DNA of 64,000 bases from Limnephilus marmoratus (lineage: Eukaryota > Arthropoda > Insecta > Trichoptera > Limnephilidae), in contig OU862922.1 in assembly GCA_917880885.1 (NCBI GenBank), positions 19,468,627 through 19,532,626 of the forward strand, written 5' to 3'. A program made the position numbers and the translations under genes. The notes beneath the pieces were generated by a model. The model saw only the letters and a list, made by a program, of their open reading frames with translations, made no database searches and was not told the DNA's origin. Shown here piece after piece: positions 20,641 through 31,530 of this stretch; position 1 is the stretch's first letter; each line of letters opens with the position of its first letter.

Positions 20641-21039
20641 TTTATGGCAGTACTGTAGAATTTATTTCTTAACAAAAATAGTGGGAGATTCCTGAAGCTC
20701 GGGACCCAAACTCCAAAGTTGACATTTTGAAATTCGACTCCCGGTCCCTTTTAGTCTAACAGTTAATTCTCATTTCAAATATAGTGCGCTTAAAAATTTG
20801 AAAACAGAAAATAGAAATCGCCTTCATACACATAATGTGGTAGCATTGATTACATCGGCTACTCGAGAAGAGATTATGAAAGAAGGAAGAAGTTTGAAGT
20901 TTAATCCTTCAAACAAAATATGACATTAAATATGTTGTTAATAAAGTCTTTTGAAACGTTCTACTAGATTAGATCTGAATAACCAGGTACATTTTCCACA
21001 TCTCCTTCCCCTCCCCACTACATTCAGCCTCACAACATA

Positions 21040-21140
21040 CAAAAAACCAATTGGGGATGCCATTGTCTCACTGGCCCCAGACGGTTGGGAGCAGTTGGGA
21101 CTGTTGTGTTATATTCAGATAAAAAAGTTATATTATATGC
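21040..21140 (-). repeat. SINE fragment (same family as 12,152-12,577)
   Basis: AATTGGGGATGCCATTGTCT, CTGGCCCCAGACGG and GAGCAGTTGGGACTGTTGTG match the SINE body with its characteristic ending. It is head-less and truncated. Confidence 0.5.
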
Positions 21141-21539
21141 AGTAGCGGTTTTTTGCTAAGCCAACTGCATGTATAAGTATTTTGTTATTACCGCATGCTC
21201 CTTCGCGTAGTCAAAATTACTGTTAGTAAAAATATTTTTACAGCGGATTTTCACTTAACTTTCGATAAAAGTATATCGACTTTGGTTGTACGGCCGTATA
21301 TCCTCTTTGCATACTTACTTGAAGAAATAATCTTCAAGGGTATCAACTGTCATAGGGATCAATTGTCGCCGGATCAACTGCCATAGAAATGTTTTTTTTT
21401 GACACACTGAATTTGTTTTTTATAAATGTCGTTATTTTTGCTTGTATACATAACTTGTGGGGAAAATGCGGGGGCTTCCTCTATGTTCTACCCGATTTGG
21501 GGAATTTGAAATTTATTGCGGTTATTTTGGAACATAAGC

Positions 21540-21815
21540 ATTGGCAAGGTCTTCTTCAACCAGTCTCTCCTGATCCGACCTGCCACGCAGTTAGTGGGCA
21601 GACGCATACGCCGCCAAGATCTGGACGAACCTCACCCCATGAACGTTAGCATTGGCAAGGTCTTCCTCAACTAGTCTCTCCTGTTCCGGCCTGCCACGCA
21701 GTTAGTGGGCAGACGCATACGGCGCCAAGCTCTGGACAAACCTCACCCCATGAACGTTATATAAATCCAATAAAGGTTCCCGGGGCGGCGGTACCCATAC
21801 CAGCCTCCCAAATTG
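21540..21815. repeat. Family A tail module, tandem pair
   Basis: Two adjacent copies of a unit of about 118 bp carry CATTGGCAAGGTCTTC, GACCTGCCACGCAGTTAGTG and CCTCACCCCATGAACG. They are followed by CCCGGGGCGGCGGTACCCAT, which also ends the copies at 49,440, 50,210 and 55,355. Confidence 0.65.
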
Positions 21816-22504
21816 AAATGATAGGAATCATTACTGATATTTTCGTTTATAATAATTAAAATGCAAAGTTTTTCAATGAAAGGTTTTGTTCTAAAAAATT
21901 GGATTTATTGTTTTATATCTACAGCCTATTTTTGTGTTTGTATTGTAGGTCGAATAATAATAAGGAATGTGCGTATAATATTTTCCATCATTTTATTGTA
22001 AACAAAACATGAACCTACCGATTAATAATACAAAAAACATTTAATTATTTTTAAAAGTAGTGTCCGTTTTGTTTGATATGCAAAACATCGTAAACGACAG
22101 ATGTTGCGACAGATTGCGTAATAGCCGGGAAAAACATCTTAACTGCCATTTACCTCCAAAGCAGTGCAAATCTAACTATTTCCATAATGTAGGGCGAACG
22201 TTATCAATAAATCAAACATTTTCCGTAAATTTGGGTACCATAAGTACATTACTAAAAAATGAGAAGAAAAAAACGTCTCCTGTAAAATCTTGTTTTTGTT
22301 GGTTACGATCTTTTGACGATCATGGCTCGATCGATATATCATATATATTATTTATTTATTTATTTTCGGGAAATCGACAGTTTACATTTTTCCAGTTTGA
22401 ATAGCCAAAATAAAACCAATTATGGATTTCCTCCTTGTGACTTTACCTCTTATAAAATTAAATATAAGATTAAACAGCATAATAAAAAATTATGAATAAT
22501 AAAA

Positions 22505-22870
22505 TCTCTACATATTATAAATTAAAGTCCCCCGCGTCGTCTGTCTGTCTGTCTGTTCGCGATAAACTCGAAAACTACTGAACGGATTTTCATGCGGTTT
22601 TCACCAATAGACAGTGTTTCGTGAGGAAGGTTTAGGTATGTAATTTGTCAAGGATTTGTGTAAATTGGTTGAAAAATAACAATAATTGTTAGAAGTGTCG
22701 GAAAAAGTCAAGCCGCCTGGTAGCTTTCATCGAAAACGCTGCCTAATCCTTTTGGGATATAACAAAACAATGCATGGTGGGATATTCCTCTTTTATAGAT
22801 CTACAAAAAAGTCCGCGGAGGCATATATCTATCTTTTACGGATAGCTTACTATACCCATTCTATCTTCTA
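22505..22870 (+). mobile_element. Helitron-like repeat fragment
   Basis: It starts TATAAATTAAAGTCC and continues with CGGATTTTCATGCGGTTTTC, TGTTAGAAGTGTCGGAAAAA, CAAGCCGCCTGGTAGC and TAACAAAACAATGCATGG. The same sequence is found in reverse orientation in the 24,080-32,313 array, so this is a second copy on the opposite strand. Confidence 0.65.
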
Positions 22871-23099
22871 AAAAAATGGTCACGTACATTGCGGTAATTG
22901 AAAAGCTATTTGGAGGGATACAGTATTAATCCTTATTAACTTAAATACGTTAGTTACCCCAAGCATTTCATGCACATTATTATAATCTTTCACACCATCT
23001 CTACATTATTTATTGTATGGATTATGATTATCATACTTGAATATTTATTCTTTATATTTTCATTCATAATTTTTATTGACTAGTTGACCTTATTCCGGC

Positions 23100-23795
23100 T
23101 TCCTCAACCGGGTGCAGGTCTTATTTTTCTTTCGTAGCTCGCGGTATTTGGTCCGACGCACGGATACGAATACTTTCTCCCTCACACGCTTAGCGCCGTC
23201 TAGCTCAGCGACTTTCGGCTCACCACATGGACAAGAAGACACCCCATTGGCCGAGCTACCTCCACCCCTCCGTCATCGGGTGGCACTACCCTGCCCCAAA
23301 GGGTATATAAGACCGTGCAGGCCTATATGATTACCTTAATACGGGCATTAGCCTAGTATGGTAATCAAGATCAAAACATAAAAGTGTACTTTCAAAAATT
23401 GTATGAAATAAAAAAAAAATAAAAAAAAGAGTATCCAGTCTCCTGGTTAAACTAAGCAACAGAATCCTAGTGGTCATTGTCCAAGTTAAACCCTCCCCAG
23501 TACCAAATCGAGAGAGCCCTCTGGGTCCTCCTTGGGTCAAGTAACAGCGCCCTCGGGGACATTACTTGTCGGGAAAACCTTAACCCAACTAAGAGACCAC
23601 AGGTCCTCTGTTGAGGTTACAACGCTAAGTGTTTAGCGAGAACGTTAGTGAACATTGTTTAAACTCTAAGTGATTTTACTTTGTGCTACAACTTTCCTGT
23701 ACTCTGTTTTTTACTATAAGCTGTGAACCCTGTATATAAGAGAAATAAACTGACCAACGCTGAAAGACTATTTTCTTATAAATACCCTGCCACAC
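23100..23795 (+). repeat. Possible solo LTR or promoter-bearing repeat
   Basis: This GC-richer block has a TATA-like GGTATATAAGACC at about 23,298-23,311 and, near its end, TATATAAGAGAAATAAACTG with an AATAAA signal. This is the layout of an LTR (promoter, short transcript, polyadenylation signal). No target duplication or second copy was found, so the nature is uncertain. Confidence 0.35.
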
Positions 23796-23859
23796 TTTTT
23801 ATGTACTAACACTTTTATCTGTATATATTTTTCTCTATAGATTGCAGAAGAATTATTCC

Positions 23860-24075
23860 ACGGGCTGCCACATTTATTACTCTTTTGTATTATGTTAATG
23901 TAAGTACTTGCACACTGCTTTCTAACCCCGTATGCATGGACATTGGAGGGTCTAGAGTTGTTCAAATAAATGTAGCTTCATTCAATAAAATAGAGTCTTG
24001 ACGTGTGCGGTGAAGGAGGAAACCATATGTTTCCTTATAACGCCGTTAATAAAGTGGTGGGGTCCCTTCCAATGA
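23860..24075 (+). repeat. Dispersed repeat shared with 53,820-54,115
   Basis: The words CGTATGCATGGACATTGGAGG, AATAAATGTAGCTTC and GAAGGAGGAAACCATATG correspond to CGTATGCAAGGACACTGGAGG, AATAAATGTAGCTTC and GAAGGAGTAACCATCTG at 53,960-54,075. The two copies are in the same orientation. The family was not identified. Confidence 0.55.
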
Positions 24076-24361
24076 CTAGCTGACCCGGCAACGCGTTGCT
24101 ATGGCTAACTAAACACAATGCCATCTACTGGATGGTTATCCAACCTTTATAACCAACGCCATCTTTGAATTTATCGCGAAGAGACAGACAGACGCCGCGG
24201 AGGACTTTAATTTATAATACATAGAGATGGTGCGAAAGATTATAATAATGTGCATGAAATGCTTGAGGTAATTAAAGTATTTAAGGTGTAACGTACGTAA
24301 GGATTAATACTGTTCCTATGTTTTCGATGTAAGCTACCAGGCGGCTTGACTTTTCCGACAC

Positions 24362-24716
24362 TTTTTTTATTTCGTTTTTATTTTTTTTTTTTTCACAAAA
24401 AGATACATAAATTAAAATAAATAAATATACAATAATTAATTACATAATATGTGTATTTGATGTACCCCCATAAATAAGCAGGGCTTGTGTGTATGGGGGA
24501 TGGTATTATATTGGTTTAATTTATTATTTTTTATTCAGTTCAAATTTTCGGTATAATTTTTAAGCTGAGTTTTAAATTTTTTTATGTTACTGTTCATGTT
24601 TCTTATTTTTTCAGGTAGTGAATTAAAAAAATTTAACTACGAGATATTTATGATTTAACTGTCTTATGGTTCCCGTACCGGGAATCGAACCCGAGCCTGC
24701 TGGGTGAAAGCCAGCT
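24362..24716 (-). mobile_element. Chimeric retrosequence: tRNA-Glu 3' half joined to a LINE tail
   Basis: Minus strand, 5' to 3': the 3' half of a tRNA-Glu (GCTGGCTTTCACCCAGC anticodon arm with UUC, then GGTTCGATTCCC T-arm and acceptor strand), a short joint, FFNSLPEKIRNMNSNIKKFK to a stop (the C-terminus of a CR1-type LINE ORF2), a 3' UTR and an A-rich tail (T-run at 24,362-24,396 on the plus strand). It was inserted between matching halves of the Helitron-like unit (CCGACAC...TTCTAACAATT), so it is one insertion of about 355 bp. A template switch from LINE RNA to tRNA during reverse transcription would give this structure. That mechanism is an inference. Confidence 0.65.
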
Positions 24717-25114
24717 ATCACTTTTAACAATTATCATTATGTTTCAACCAATTTATACAAATCCTTGACAAATTATATACCCAAACCTTCCTCACGGAAC
24801 ACTCTATCTACTGGTGAAAACAGCATGAAAATCCGTTGAGTAGTTTTTGAGTTTATCGCGAACAGACAGACAGACAGGCAGACGACGCGGAGGACTTTAA
24901 TTTATAATATGTAGAGATAGAGATGTAAAGAAGAGAAGATAGTAAGCTATCCGTAAAAGATAGATGTGTGCCATTGCAGACTTGTAGATTTATAAAAGAG
25001 GAATATCCTACCATGCATTGTTTTGTTATATCTCAAAGGGATTAGGCAGTGTTTTCGATGTAAGCTACCAGGTGGCTTGACTTTTTCCGACACTTCTAAC
25101 AATTATCGTTGTGT

Positions 25115-25654
25115 TTCAACCAGTTAATCATTAACAATTGTCAAGCTGGCCTCGACGCTTTACGTGCCGTTTTACGGGTCTGGTGGGAAAGTCACCCATT
25201 CACCCAAAAACTTTTTTATAACGCATATGTTAGGAGTCATTTGGATTACGCGTCATTCCTCATCGAACCCACTTCTAAAAAGAACCTCGCGAGGTTTGAC
25301 CGTATCCAATTTCAAAGTTTAAGATTGATTATCGGAGCAATGCGTTCTTCCCCAATTAACGCTTTACAAGTGGAGGCTCCTCTTCATTTCAGAAGACAGT
25401 TCTTGGCTGACAAGTTTTTATTTAAATGCTTAAAACTCTCTAATCACCCATTGAAAGACAAAATTACTGCACTCACTGCTCAAGTGAAATCACTTCCATA
25501 TTGGAGGAACAAATCAATCCCTCTTCTTGTTAAAAGCCTCCATACGTACTGTGCGTATAAACCCCTCTTAAATCCATCAGACAGACTTCCTTTATATGCC
25601 AACTCCTTTCGTATTCATTTGTGTAAACCAAATTTTTTTTTTCTCTCGGCATAA
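25115..25654 (+). pseudogene. LINE ORF2: reverse-transcriptase thumb region
   Basis: The frame reads LFYNAYVRSHLDYASFL, then FDRIQFQSLRLIIGAMRSSP and APLHFRRQFLADKFLFKCLK, the 'Y-x-x-x-V-x-S-x-L-D-Y...R-L-I-x-G...T-P' pattern downstream of the palm domain in I-type elements. The palm with its catalytic Asp residues is absent. A frameshift at about 25,650 separates it from the RNase H. Confidence 0.75.
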
Positions 25655-25679
25655 TTAACAATCACGAAGCTCCAAGAAA

Positions 25680-26249
25680 ACTTATCCAAATTTTAAATTC
25701 GAAATATTCCAACTAGAAAATTATTTATACAAATGGTTCCAAGCCTCCCTTATCAAACCATGTGGGAGCGGCATTCCACTGCCCATCAGATCAAGTCGAT
25801 AGAAAAATTAAACTTCCAAAAGAGGCTTCCGTTTTCACTGCTGAATGTACAGCCATTTTTGAATCCCTCAAATACATTGACGATGATCACATTGGAAACT
25901 TCTTAATTCTCTCCGATTCCCTGAGTGCACTTCAAAAATTAAACTCTTCTCCCTTCCATTACCCAGAAGACGATTTCTGTGTTGGAATTCGTACTTTAAT
26001 TCATAAATTAACAGACTCTGACAAAGAAATCGTCTTGGCTTGGATACCTAGTCACTGCGGTATCCCTGGAAATGAAAAGGCCGATTCATTGGCGAAAGAT
26101 GCCATTATTTCGGGGGATATTTTATATAAATTTTTAAACACCAATGACATTTTCATAAAATTGAAGGAAAACATGATTTCCACATGGCAGAATCATTGGG
26201 AAGAATCTAGTCAATCAAAAGGATATAACTTTTAACAATTCAGCCAACG
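25680..26249 (+). pseudogene. LINE ORF2: RNase H domain
   Basis: YTNGSKPPLSNHVGAAFHCP, FTAECTAIFESLKYI, LILSDSLSALQKL and LAWIPSHCGIPGNEKADSLA give the whole RNase H fold order. The first catalytic Asp (usually YTDGS) is Asn, while the Glu, the second Asp, the His and the last Asp are present. An early stop after KGYNF at 26,233 follows a one-base insertion. This RNase H position, downstream of the reverse transcriptase, is known from I, LOA and related clades. Confidence 0.8.
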
Positions 26250-26253
26250 ATTC

Positions 26254-26412
26254 TGTGACGTATGTGTATGAGGGTGACGGCATGAGAGCGAGATAGCGAG
26301 TATGGGAAGTATAAAAGGGATGTACCGCTATTGAGCGCTCTCTCCATATTAATCTGGCAACTAATAAACATTGTAACATTAACAGATGTTATTACTACCC
26401 GATCTCAGAGAC
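26254..26412 (+). repeat. Gypsy 5' LTR
   Basis: It begins TGTGACGTATGTGTATGAGG and includes the TATA-like AAGTATAAAAGGG. It has AATAAAC near 26,366 and is matched by the 3' LTR over its whole length with two differences (26,405 and 26,408). Confidence 0.9.
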
Positions 26413-26916
26413 ACCACAGTTGGCGCAGCTCGGTAGTTCGTAAATTTTTACGTAAATTTTTACGTAAAAGAATCTACGCGGTAGATTTCGGGATCTGACG
26501 GATTGTTGTCAGGATTGCAGGAAGCGATCGCAGGAAGCGATCGCATAAAGAAGAAATTGGAGCAGCCACACGCAAGTATTCGCGTGTGTGGGACCGACAA
26601 ATTACAAAATTATTGTCGTTCGGGTACACCGTGTAACGGGGTACAAAAGGACCGGATCAAGGATCGGGTCAAGGACTGGATCATCGTGTGGATTAGCCGG
26701 GAACCAGGACTTGGTTTCCGTCGCTGCAGTCTGGGAAGGAAGACCTCGGAGTAGGGATTGGATCCGCAGCTGTCGGGAGACGGAGCCAGACGGGGACGGT
26801 GATCTACAGCTCTGGGTGGCGTGCACGTGGAACGTGGAACGTGGACCTCGGAGTGTAGCCTTCTTGGAAGTGCTGAGATAAGTAGTCTTGATTATTTTGT
26901 TTCAGCTCTTCCCCCA
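26413..26916 (+). other. Gypsy leader (primer-binding site and untranslated region)
   Basis: TGGCGCAGCT at 26,421 is a primer-site-like sequence. A short direct repeat, GGAAGCGATCGCA, is found at 26,519-26,546. A frame is open from 26,821 and in phase with gag, but the first Met with a good context and gag similarity is at 26,917. Confidence 0.6.
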
Positions 26917-28740
26917 ATGGAGGGTGTTTGTAAAAATTTGGGGACGTTCTGTTACAGAACGGGAAACTGGTCATTGTTCAAGGAACGACTGGATCAGGCC
27001 CTCATTTTACATGATGACAAAGTGTTATCACAAGAACGCAAAAGAGCATTTTTGCTGAGTTGCCTCACCGAAGAAACTTTCTCTTTATTATGTGATCTAT
27101 GTTTCCCTAAAAAGGTTTCTGTTTGTTCTTTTGATGATTTATGTAAATTATTTGATTCACATTGCAAACCTATTCAAAATATTTTCGAGTCGCGTGAGTT
27201 ATTTTATAAGTGTAAACAGCTAGCTAACGAATCTATTAAAGATTACGCTGCTAGGTTGAGAGGACTGAGTTTGACGTGCAATTTTGAATTGAGGCTGGAA
27301 TCTTGTTTAAAAGACATATTCATTATTGGAATTTTCAATGAAAAATTGAAACATAAGTTGTTCGTTGAGGGGGTAAATACTTCTTTTTCGGAATGCATTC
27401 AGTTAGCAGCTTCATGGGAACATGTTGTTAATTTTAAGAAAGTTGATACGAATTTAAATGTTGTGCATAAGGATAGTAATGTTGTCCGTAAATCCAGGTC
27501 GGATAGTCCGATCAGATTTAAAAGTGCAGTGCGTAGTAAGACGCCAGTAAATATTGCATTAAAAAAATGTTTTTTGTGCGGAAAAACGAATCATTTGCAG
27601 AAAGATTGTTGGAAGAATATTTTTTGTAATCGGTGCAATAAATCGGGTCATCCTAGTAATGTGTGTAAAAACAGTAAAATTAATGTAGGTAATAAGAATA
27701 AACGAGTAAATTCGGTTTTTATGTTGCATGACGGCACGGGGCCGGAACCGATATTCGTAGATCTCATTATTGGTAACACTGTTCTGCGAGCGATTGTTGA
27801 CACCGGCGCTGAGATTAATGCAATTCCATATGAAGTGTATTTAAAAGATTTTGTTTCTTGTACATTGGAAAGATGCGATATTCAATTGTCAGGATATGAC
27901 GGGAAACGGTTAAATATTGTAGGTAAAGTTAATTTAAGTGTGTTATTTTTAAATAAAAGTGTAGATACGCAGTTTATAATAATTAAAAACGGTAATTCTA
28001 CGATTGTTGGTAGAAATTTTTTACAAGTTTTCGGTATCGGATTAAGTGGAATAAATGCGGTAAATACCAGTGAGACTAGTTGTGATAATCAATTAAATTT
28101 TCGTGATAGTTTAAAGAAAAAATATGCTCATGTGTTTTCAGAAAAATCGGGTAGGCTTATAGGTTATGAAGCTAACATCGAAGTTATTTCGGAGTTCAGG
28201 CCAAAGTTTGTGAATCCAAGATCGTTACCTTTTAGTTTACGTGGAAAGGTAGAGGAGGAATTAAATAAGATGTTACGTGAAGATATAATTGAAAACGTAG
28301 AAATAAGTGATATGGCTAGTCCGATTGTTGTTGTAAAAAAGAAAGACGGTTCAATTAGAATTTGTACTGATTTTAAAACCACATTAAACCCTATGTTAGC
28401 GAAGTTGAAATATCCATTGCCTCGTATAGAAGATTTAATTTCATCTTTAAATGGTGCGAAATTTTTTGCTAAAATAGATTTGCGTAATGCTTTTGGTCAG
28501 ATTTCGTTGAACGAGAAGTCGAGAAAATTATGTGTGATAAGTACGCATGTGGGTTTATTCAGGTATAAAGTGTTGCCTTTCGGTTTGACCACAAGCCCGG
28601 CTATATTTATGCAAGTTATTCAGGCGGTAGTAGGTAGACTTCGTAACGTTCGTATATTTCTAGATGATATTTTGTTGTTTGGAATTTTGAATCTGAAGAG
28701 GAATTATTCTCTATTTGTGAATCTGTACTTAGCAAGTTAA
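26917..28740 (+). pseudogene. Gypsy Gag-Pol part 1: Gag, protease, reverse transcriptase (start)
   Basis: Gag is a helical capsid-like domain (about residues 1-200) followed by two CCHC knuckles: CFLCGKTNHLQKDC (about 27,567) and CNRCNKSGHPSNVC (about 27,628). The protease has IVDTGAEINAIP (27,790-27,830). The reverse transcriptase has YPLPRIEDLISSL, AKIDLRNAFGQI and the catalytic FLDDILLF (about 28,657). Just after the latter, at about 28,685, the frame leaves the conserved sequence and ends at 28,740, whereas the next frame continues the domain. The size and sign of the shift fit a one-base loss. By family it makes virus-like particles and reverse-transcribes its RNA. This copy cannot make the full polyprotein. 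Confidence 0.85.
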
Positions 28741-30932
28741 GTGATTGTGGATTAACTATTAATGAAAATAAGTGTTCTTTTCTAGAAACTGAGATAGAAT
28801 ATTTAGGTTTTAAAATTTCGCGGAAAGGAGTTATGCCTTTAGAAAATAAAATCTGTGCGATTACTCAAATGGCAGTACCGAAAAATGTTTCAGAACTTAG
28901 GAGTTTACTTGGGGTTATTTCATATTATAGAGCTTTTGTTCATAATATTTCAGGTATTTTGTCTCCATTGTATAACTTGTTAAAAAGGGGAGTAAAATAT
29001 GTGTGGTCTGAGGAATGTAATATTGCGTTTGAGCGAGTTAAGAAACTGCTGACGTCAGATAATATTTTAGTGCATTTTGATCCTAATTTACCAATTAAAC
29101 TTATTTCAGACGCATCTGAAAAAGCGTTATCAGCGGTGATTTGCCATGTATATGATAATGGTTTAGAGAGACCTATCGCATTTGCTAGCCGATTATTGTC
29201 AGAAACAGAATTAAAGTACTCTATTTTAGATAAGGAAGCGTGTGCTATAATTTTTGGGTTGAAGAAATTCTTTCAGTATTTATACGGCAATAAATTTGTT
29301 TTGGCTTGCGACAATAAATCGTTAGTACACATTTTGAACACGGATAAGCAAGTACCTGTTTTGGCCGCTAACCGTCTGCAGAGGTACGCCCTAATACTCC
29401 AGACTTTTGACTATAGTATAGAGCATATTAAGTCAGGTGATAACAAAGCGGATTTCTTATCACGAATGCCGATTAATAATAAGGATAATTTAGTTGTGTG
29501 TAGCGACGATATTGATGCTAGCGATTATTTTTTAAATTATATTGATTCTTTAAACGTGAATACGGTTGAGTCAGAGTTTGTGAACATAATCGAGTCAGAA
29601 ACAACATTAAATGCGGAAACGATGAAACAGTTTTCGATTAATGATGTAAATATAGCGAGCATTATCGAGTTCACAGCAAATGGTTGGCCGGATAAAAAGT
29701 TCTTAAAGGATGATTTATTGAAATTCTGGTATTTTAGGGATAAATTATCGACTTATAATTCATGTTTATTTTATAATAATAAATTTGTAGTTCCAAGGGA
29801 ATTAAGGGAAATTATATTGAATTTTTTACATCAATCACATTTAGGCATTGTAAAATCGAAAAGTCTTGCTCGAAATTATTTTTTTTGGCTTGGAATGAAC
29901 AATGATATAGAAGTAACTGTGAAACAGTGTGCTCGATGCATGGAATGTTTACCTACTCCGTGTAAAGTTGAGTTGGCACCTTGGCCAATAAATGGTTTAA
30001 TCTGGAGTAGATTGCATATTGACTTCATGGGACCGTTGGGAGGTCATAATTTTTTAATTATTGTTGATGCAACTACAAAATGGATAGACTGTCATGTTGT
30101 AAATAAGGTAGATTCGTTTTGTACAATAAAAGTTTTGAAAAGATTATTTTCTATGTTCGGAATCCCGGAACAAATTGTAAGTGACAATGGTACAGCTTTC
30201 ACATCGTCAGTTTTTAAGGAATTTTGTCATAATTATAATATAGAATCATTGACTTCAGCTGTACAGCATCCTGCTTCTAACGGTTTAGCTGAAAATGGGG
30301 TTAAAACAGTGAAGAATTTTTTGAAAAAAATTATGGTAAATAATAAATTTCCTACTGATTTTGAAGATAAACTTTTGACGTTTTTAGTTGATATTAGAAA
30401 TACGCCTTCAATGTCTACGGGCATTGAGCCTAGTACATTAATGTTGGGTAGGAAGATTAGATCAATTTTTAATACGATTATTCCAATAGTGGATAATGTT
30501 GAGAGTCAAGGTTTTAAAGGAATTGACAACACGGTCAAAAACAAAATGTTATTGAGCCAGCATAAACAGAAAAAGTATTATAGAGGAAGAAAATTTAAAA
30601 AGTACTTTGAGGTTGGTTCTAAAGTTTTAACCAGGGATTTAAGATGTAATGATAATAAATGGATTTTAGGAAAAATTTTTAAAAGATTGGGGAATAGGAT
30701 TTATTTAGTTAAAATTATGTCTACGGGACAAATTTGGAAACGCCACCATGATCAGATTTCAGAGAGGAAGGTTAGGTGGGGGGAGTGTGATAGGTCTGAT
30801 GATTTGCTGGACCTGGGTCCACTCTCGGATGTGGACATGACCAAATTTCCTAATTCCTCTAATTTTTGCAGGTCACCTACACCATGGGAGGGGAGGTTAC
30901 GCCCTCGAGGTCAACGCCCACGCTACACGTGA
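28690..30932 (+). pseudogene. Gypsy Gag-Pol part 2: reverse transcriptase end, RNase H, integrase
   Basis: The frame picks up right after the break and stays open to 30,932. Blocks in order: IEYLGFKISRKGV (end of the reverse transcriptase), FDPNLPIKLISDASEKAL and ACDNKSLVHIL (RNase H Asp residues), a zinc region (HQSHLGI...CARCMEC), and the integrase core with HIDFMG, VSDNGTAF and SNGLAENGVKTV supplying Asp, Asp and Glu. A C-terminal basic tail follows (QHKQKKYYRGRKFKKYF, then WKRHHDQI). All catalytic residues look intact, so only the frameshift clearly disables it. Confidence 0.85.
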
Positions 30933-31039
30933 AGAACAAGAATAATTACATATACTATGGAATGGAAATATTTAGTTATTTTGTTTTGTATAAATTTGTG
31001 AATAAAGAAATGTATGTAATTAGGTTTTAAGTGTGGGGG

Positions 31040-31198
31040 TGTGACGTATGTGTATGAGGGTGACGGCATGAGAGCGAGATAGCGAGTATGGGAAGTATAA
31101 AAGGGATGTACCGCTATTGAGCGCTCTCTCCATATTAATCTGGCAACTAATAAACATTGTAACATTAACAGATGTTATTACTACCCGATCCCATAGAC
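31040..31198 (+). repeat. Gypsy 3' LTR
   Basis: It is preceded by a short polypurine-like GTGTGGGGG and is identical to the 5' LTR for the first 151 bases. Confidence 0.9.
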
Positions 31199-31530
31199 AT
31201 TCAAAACTGTGGTTTTCCAGACTTTCTTTTAACAAATTCTCGACATCCTCCATTTGCCGCATGCGGATAGGGCATTGCTGCCACAATGTTCACCTGACAA
31301 AAATTCATGTTAAGAATTCTGCGATGTGTGAATGTCATCTTGGTGAAGAGGATCTCAATCATATTTTTTTCAGTTGCCCTTTAAATAATTCATACAAAAA
31401 TTTCATCCCTCACCTAATCAGTTCGGGCATATTGCCTCCCTACAACATTGCATGCCTGTTATCTTCTGTGAACAAACGTGTGTATAAAATCTTGGCTAAT
31501 TTCCTGAATATTAACAGCATCAATTTGTAA
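31199..31530 (+). pseudogene. LINE ORF2 C-terminus, continuation after the gypsy insertion
   Basis: The frame has KLWFSRLSFNKFSTSSICRM, NSAMCECHLGEEDLNHIFF and NNSYKNFIPHL. The 'C-x-C-x-x-x-E-x-x-x-H-x-x-x-x-C' cluster (here CECHLGEEDLNHIFFSC) is the zinc-like motif at the end of I/Jockey-type ORF2 proteins. The stop is at 31,528-31,530. The 3' UTR and A-tail reach 31,796. Confidence 0.75.

Larger units (their letters stand above)
26254..31198 (+). mobile_element. Ty3/gypsy retrotransposon, nearly complete
   Basis: Two 159-bp LTRs (26,254-26,412 and 31,040-31,198) differ at two positions near their ends, so the insertion is recent. ATTC at 26,250-26,253 and 31,199-31,202 is the 4-bp target duplication. 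A TGGCGCAGCT primer-site-like word starts at 26,421 and a G-rich run precedes the 3' LTR. Gag and pol are in one frame, broken by one frameshift in the reverse transcriptase. There is no envelope frame after the integrase, so it is not an errantivirus-like element. Confidence 0.9.

Noticed and set aside
22060..22404. A 114-codon frame with several Cys residues.
   Set aside because: No family is recognised, there are no exon-like boundaries, and AT-rich sequence of this length often gives such frames. It could be a remnant, but I cannot support it.
24661..24716. A functional tRNA-Glu gene.
   Set aside because: The 5' acceptor strand and most of the D arm, including the A box, are missing. Only the anticodon arm, T arm and 3' strand remain.
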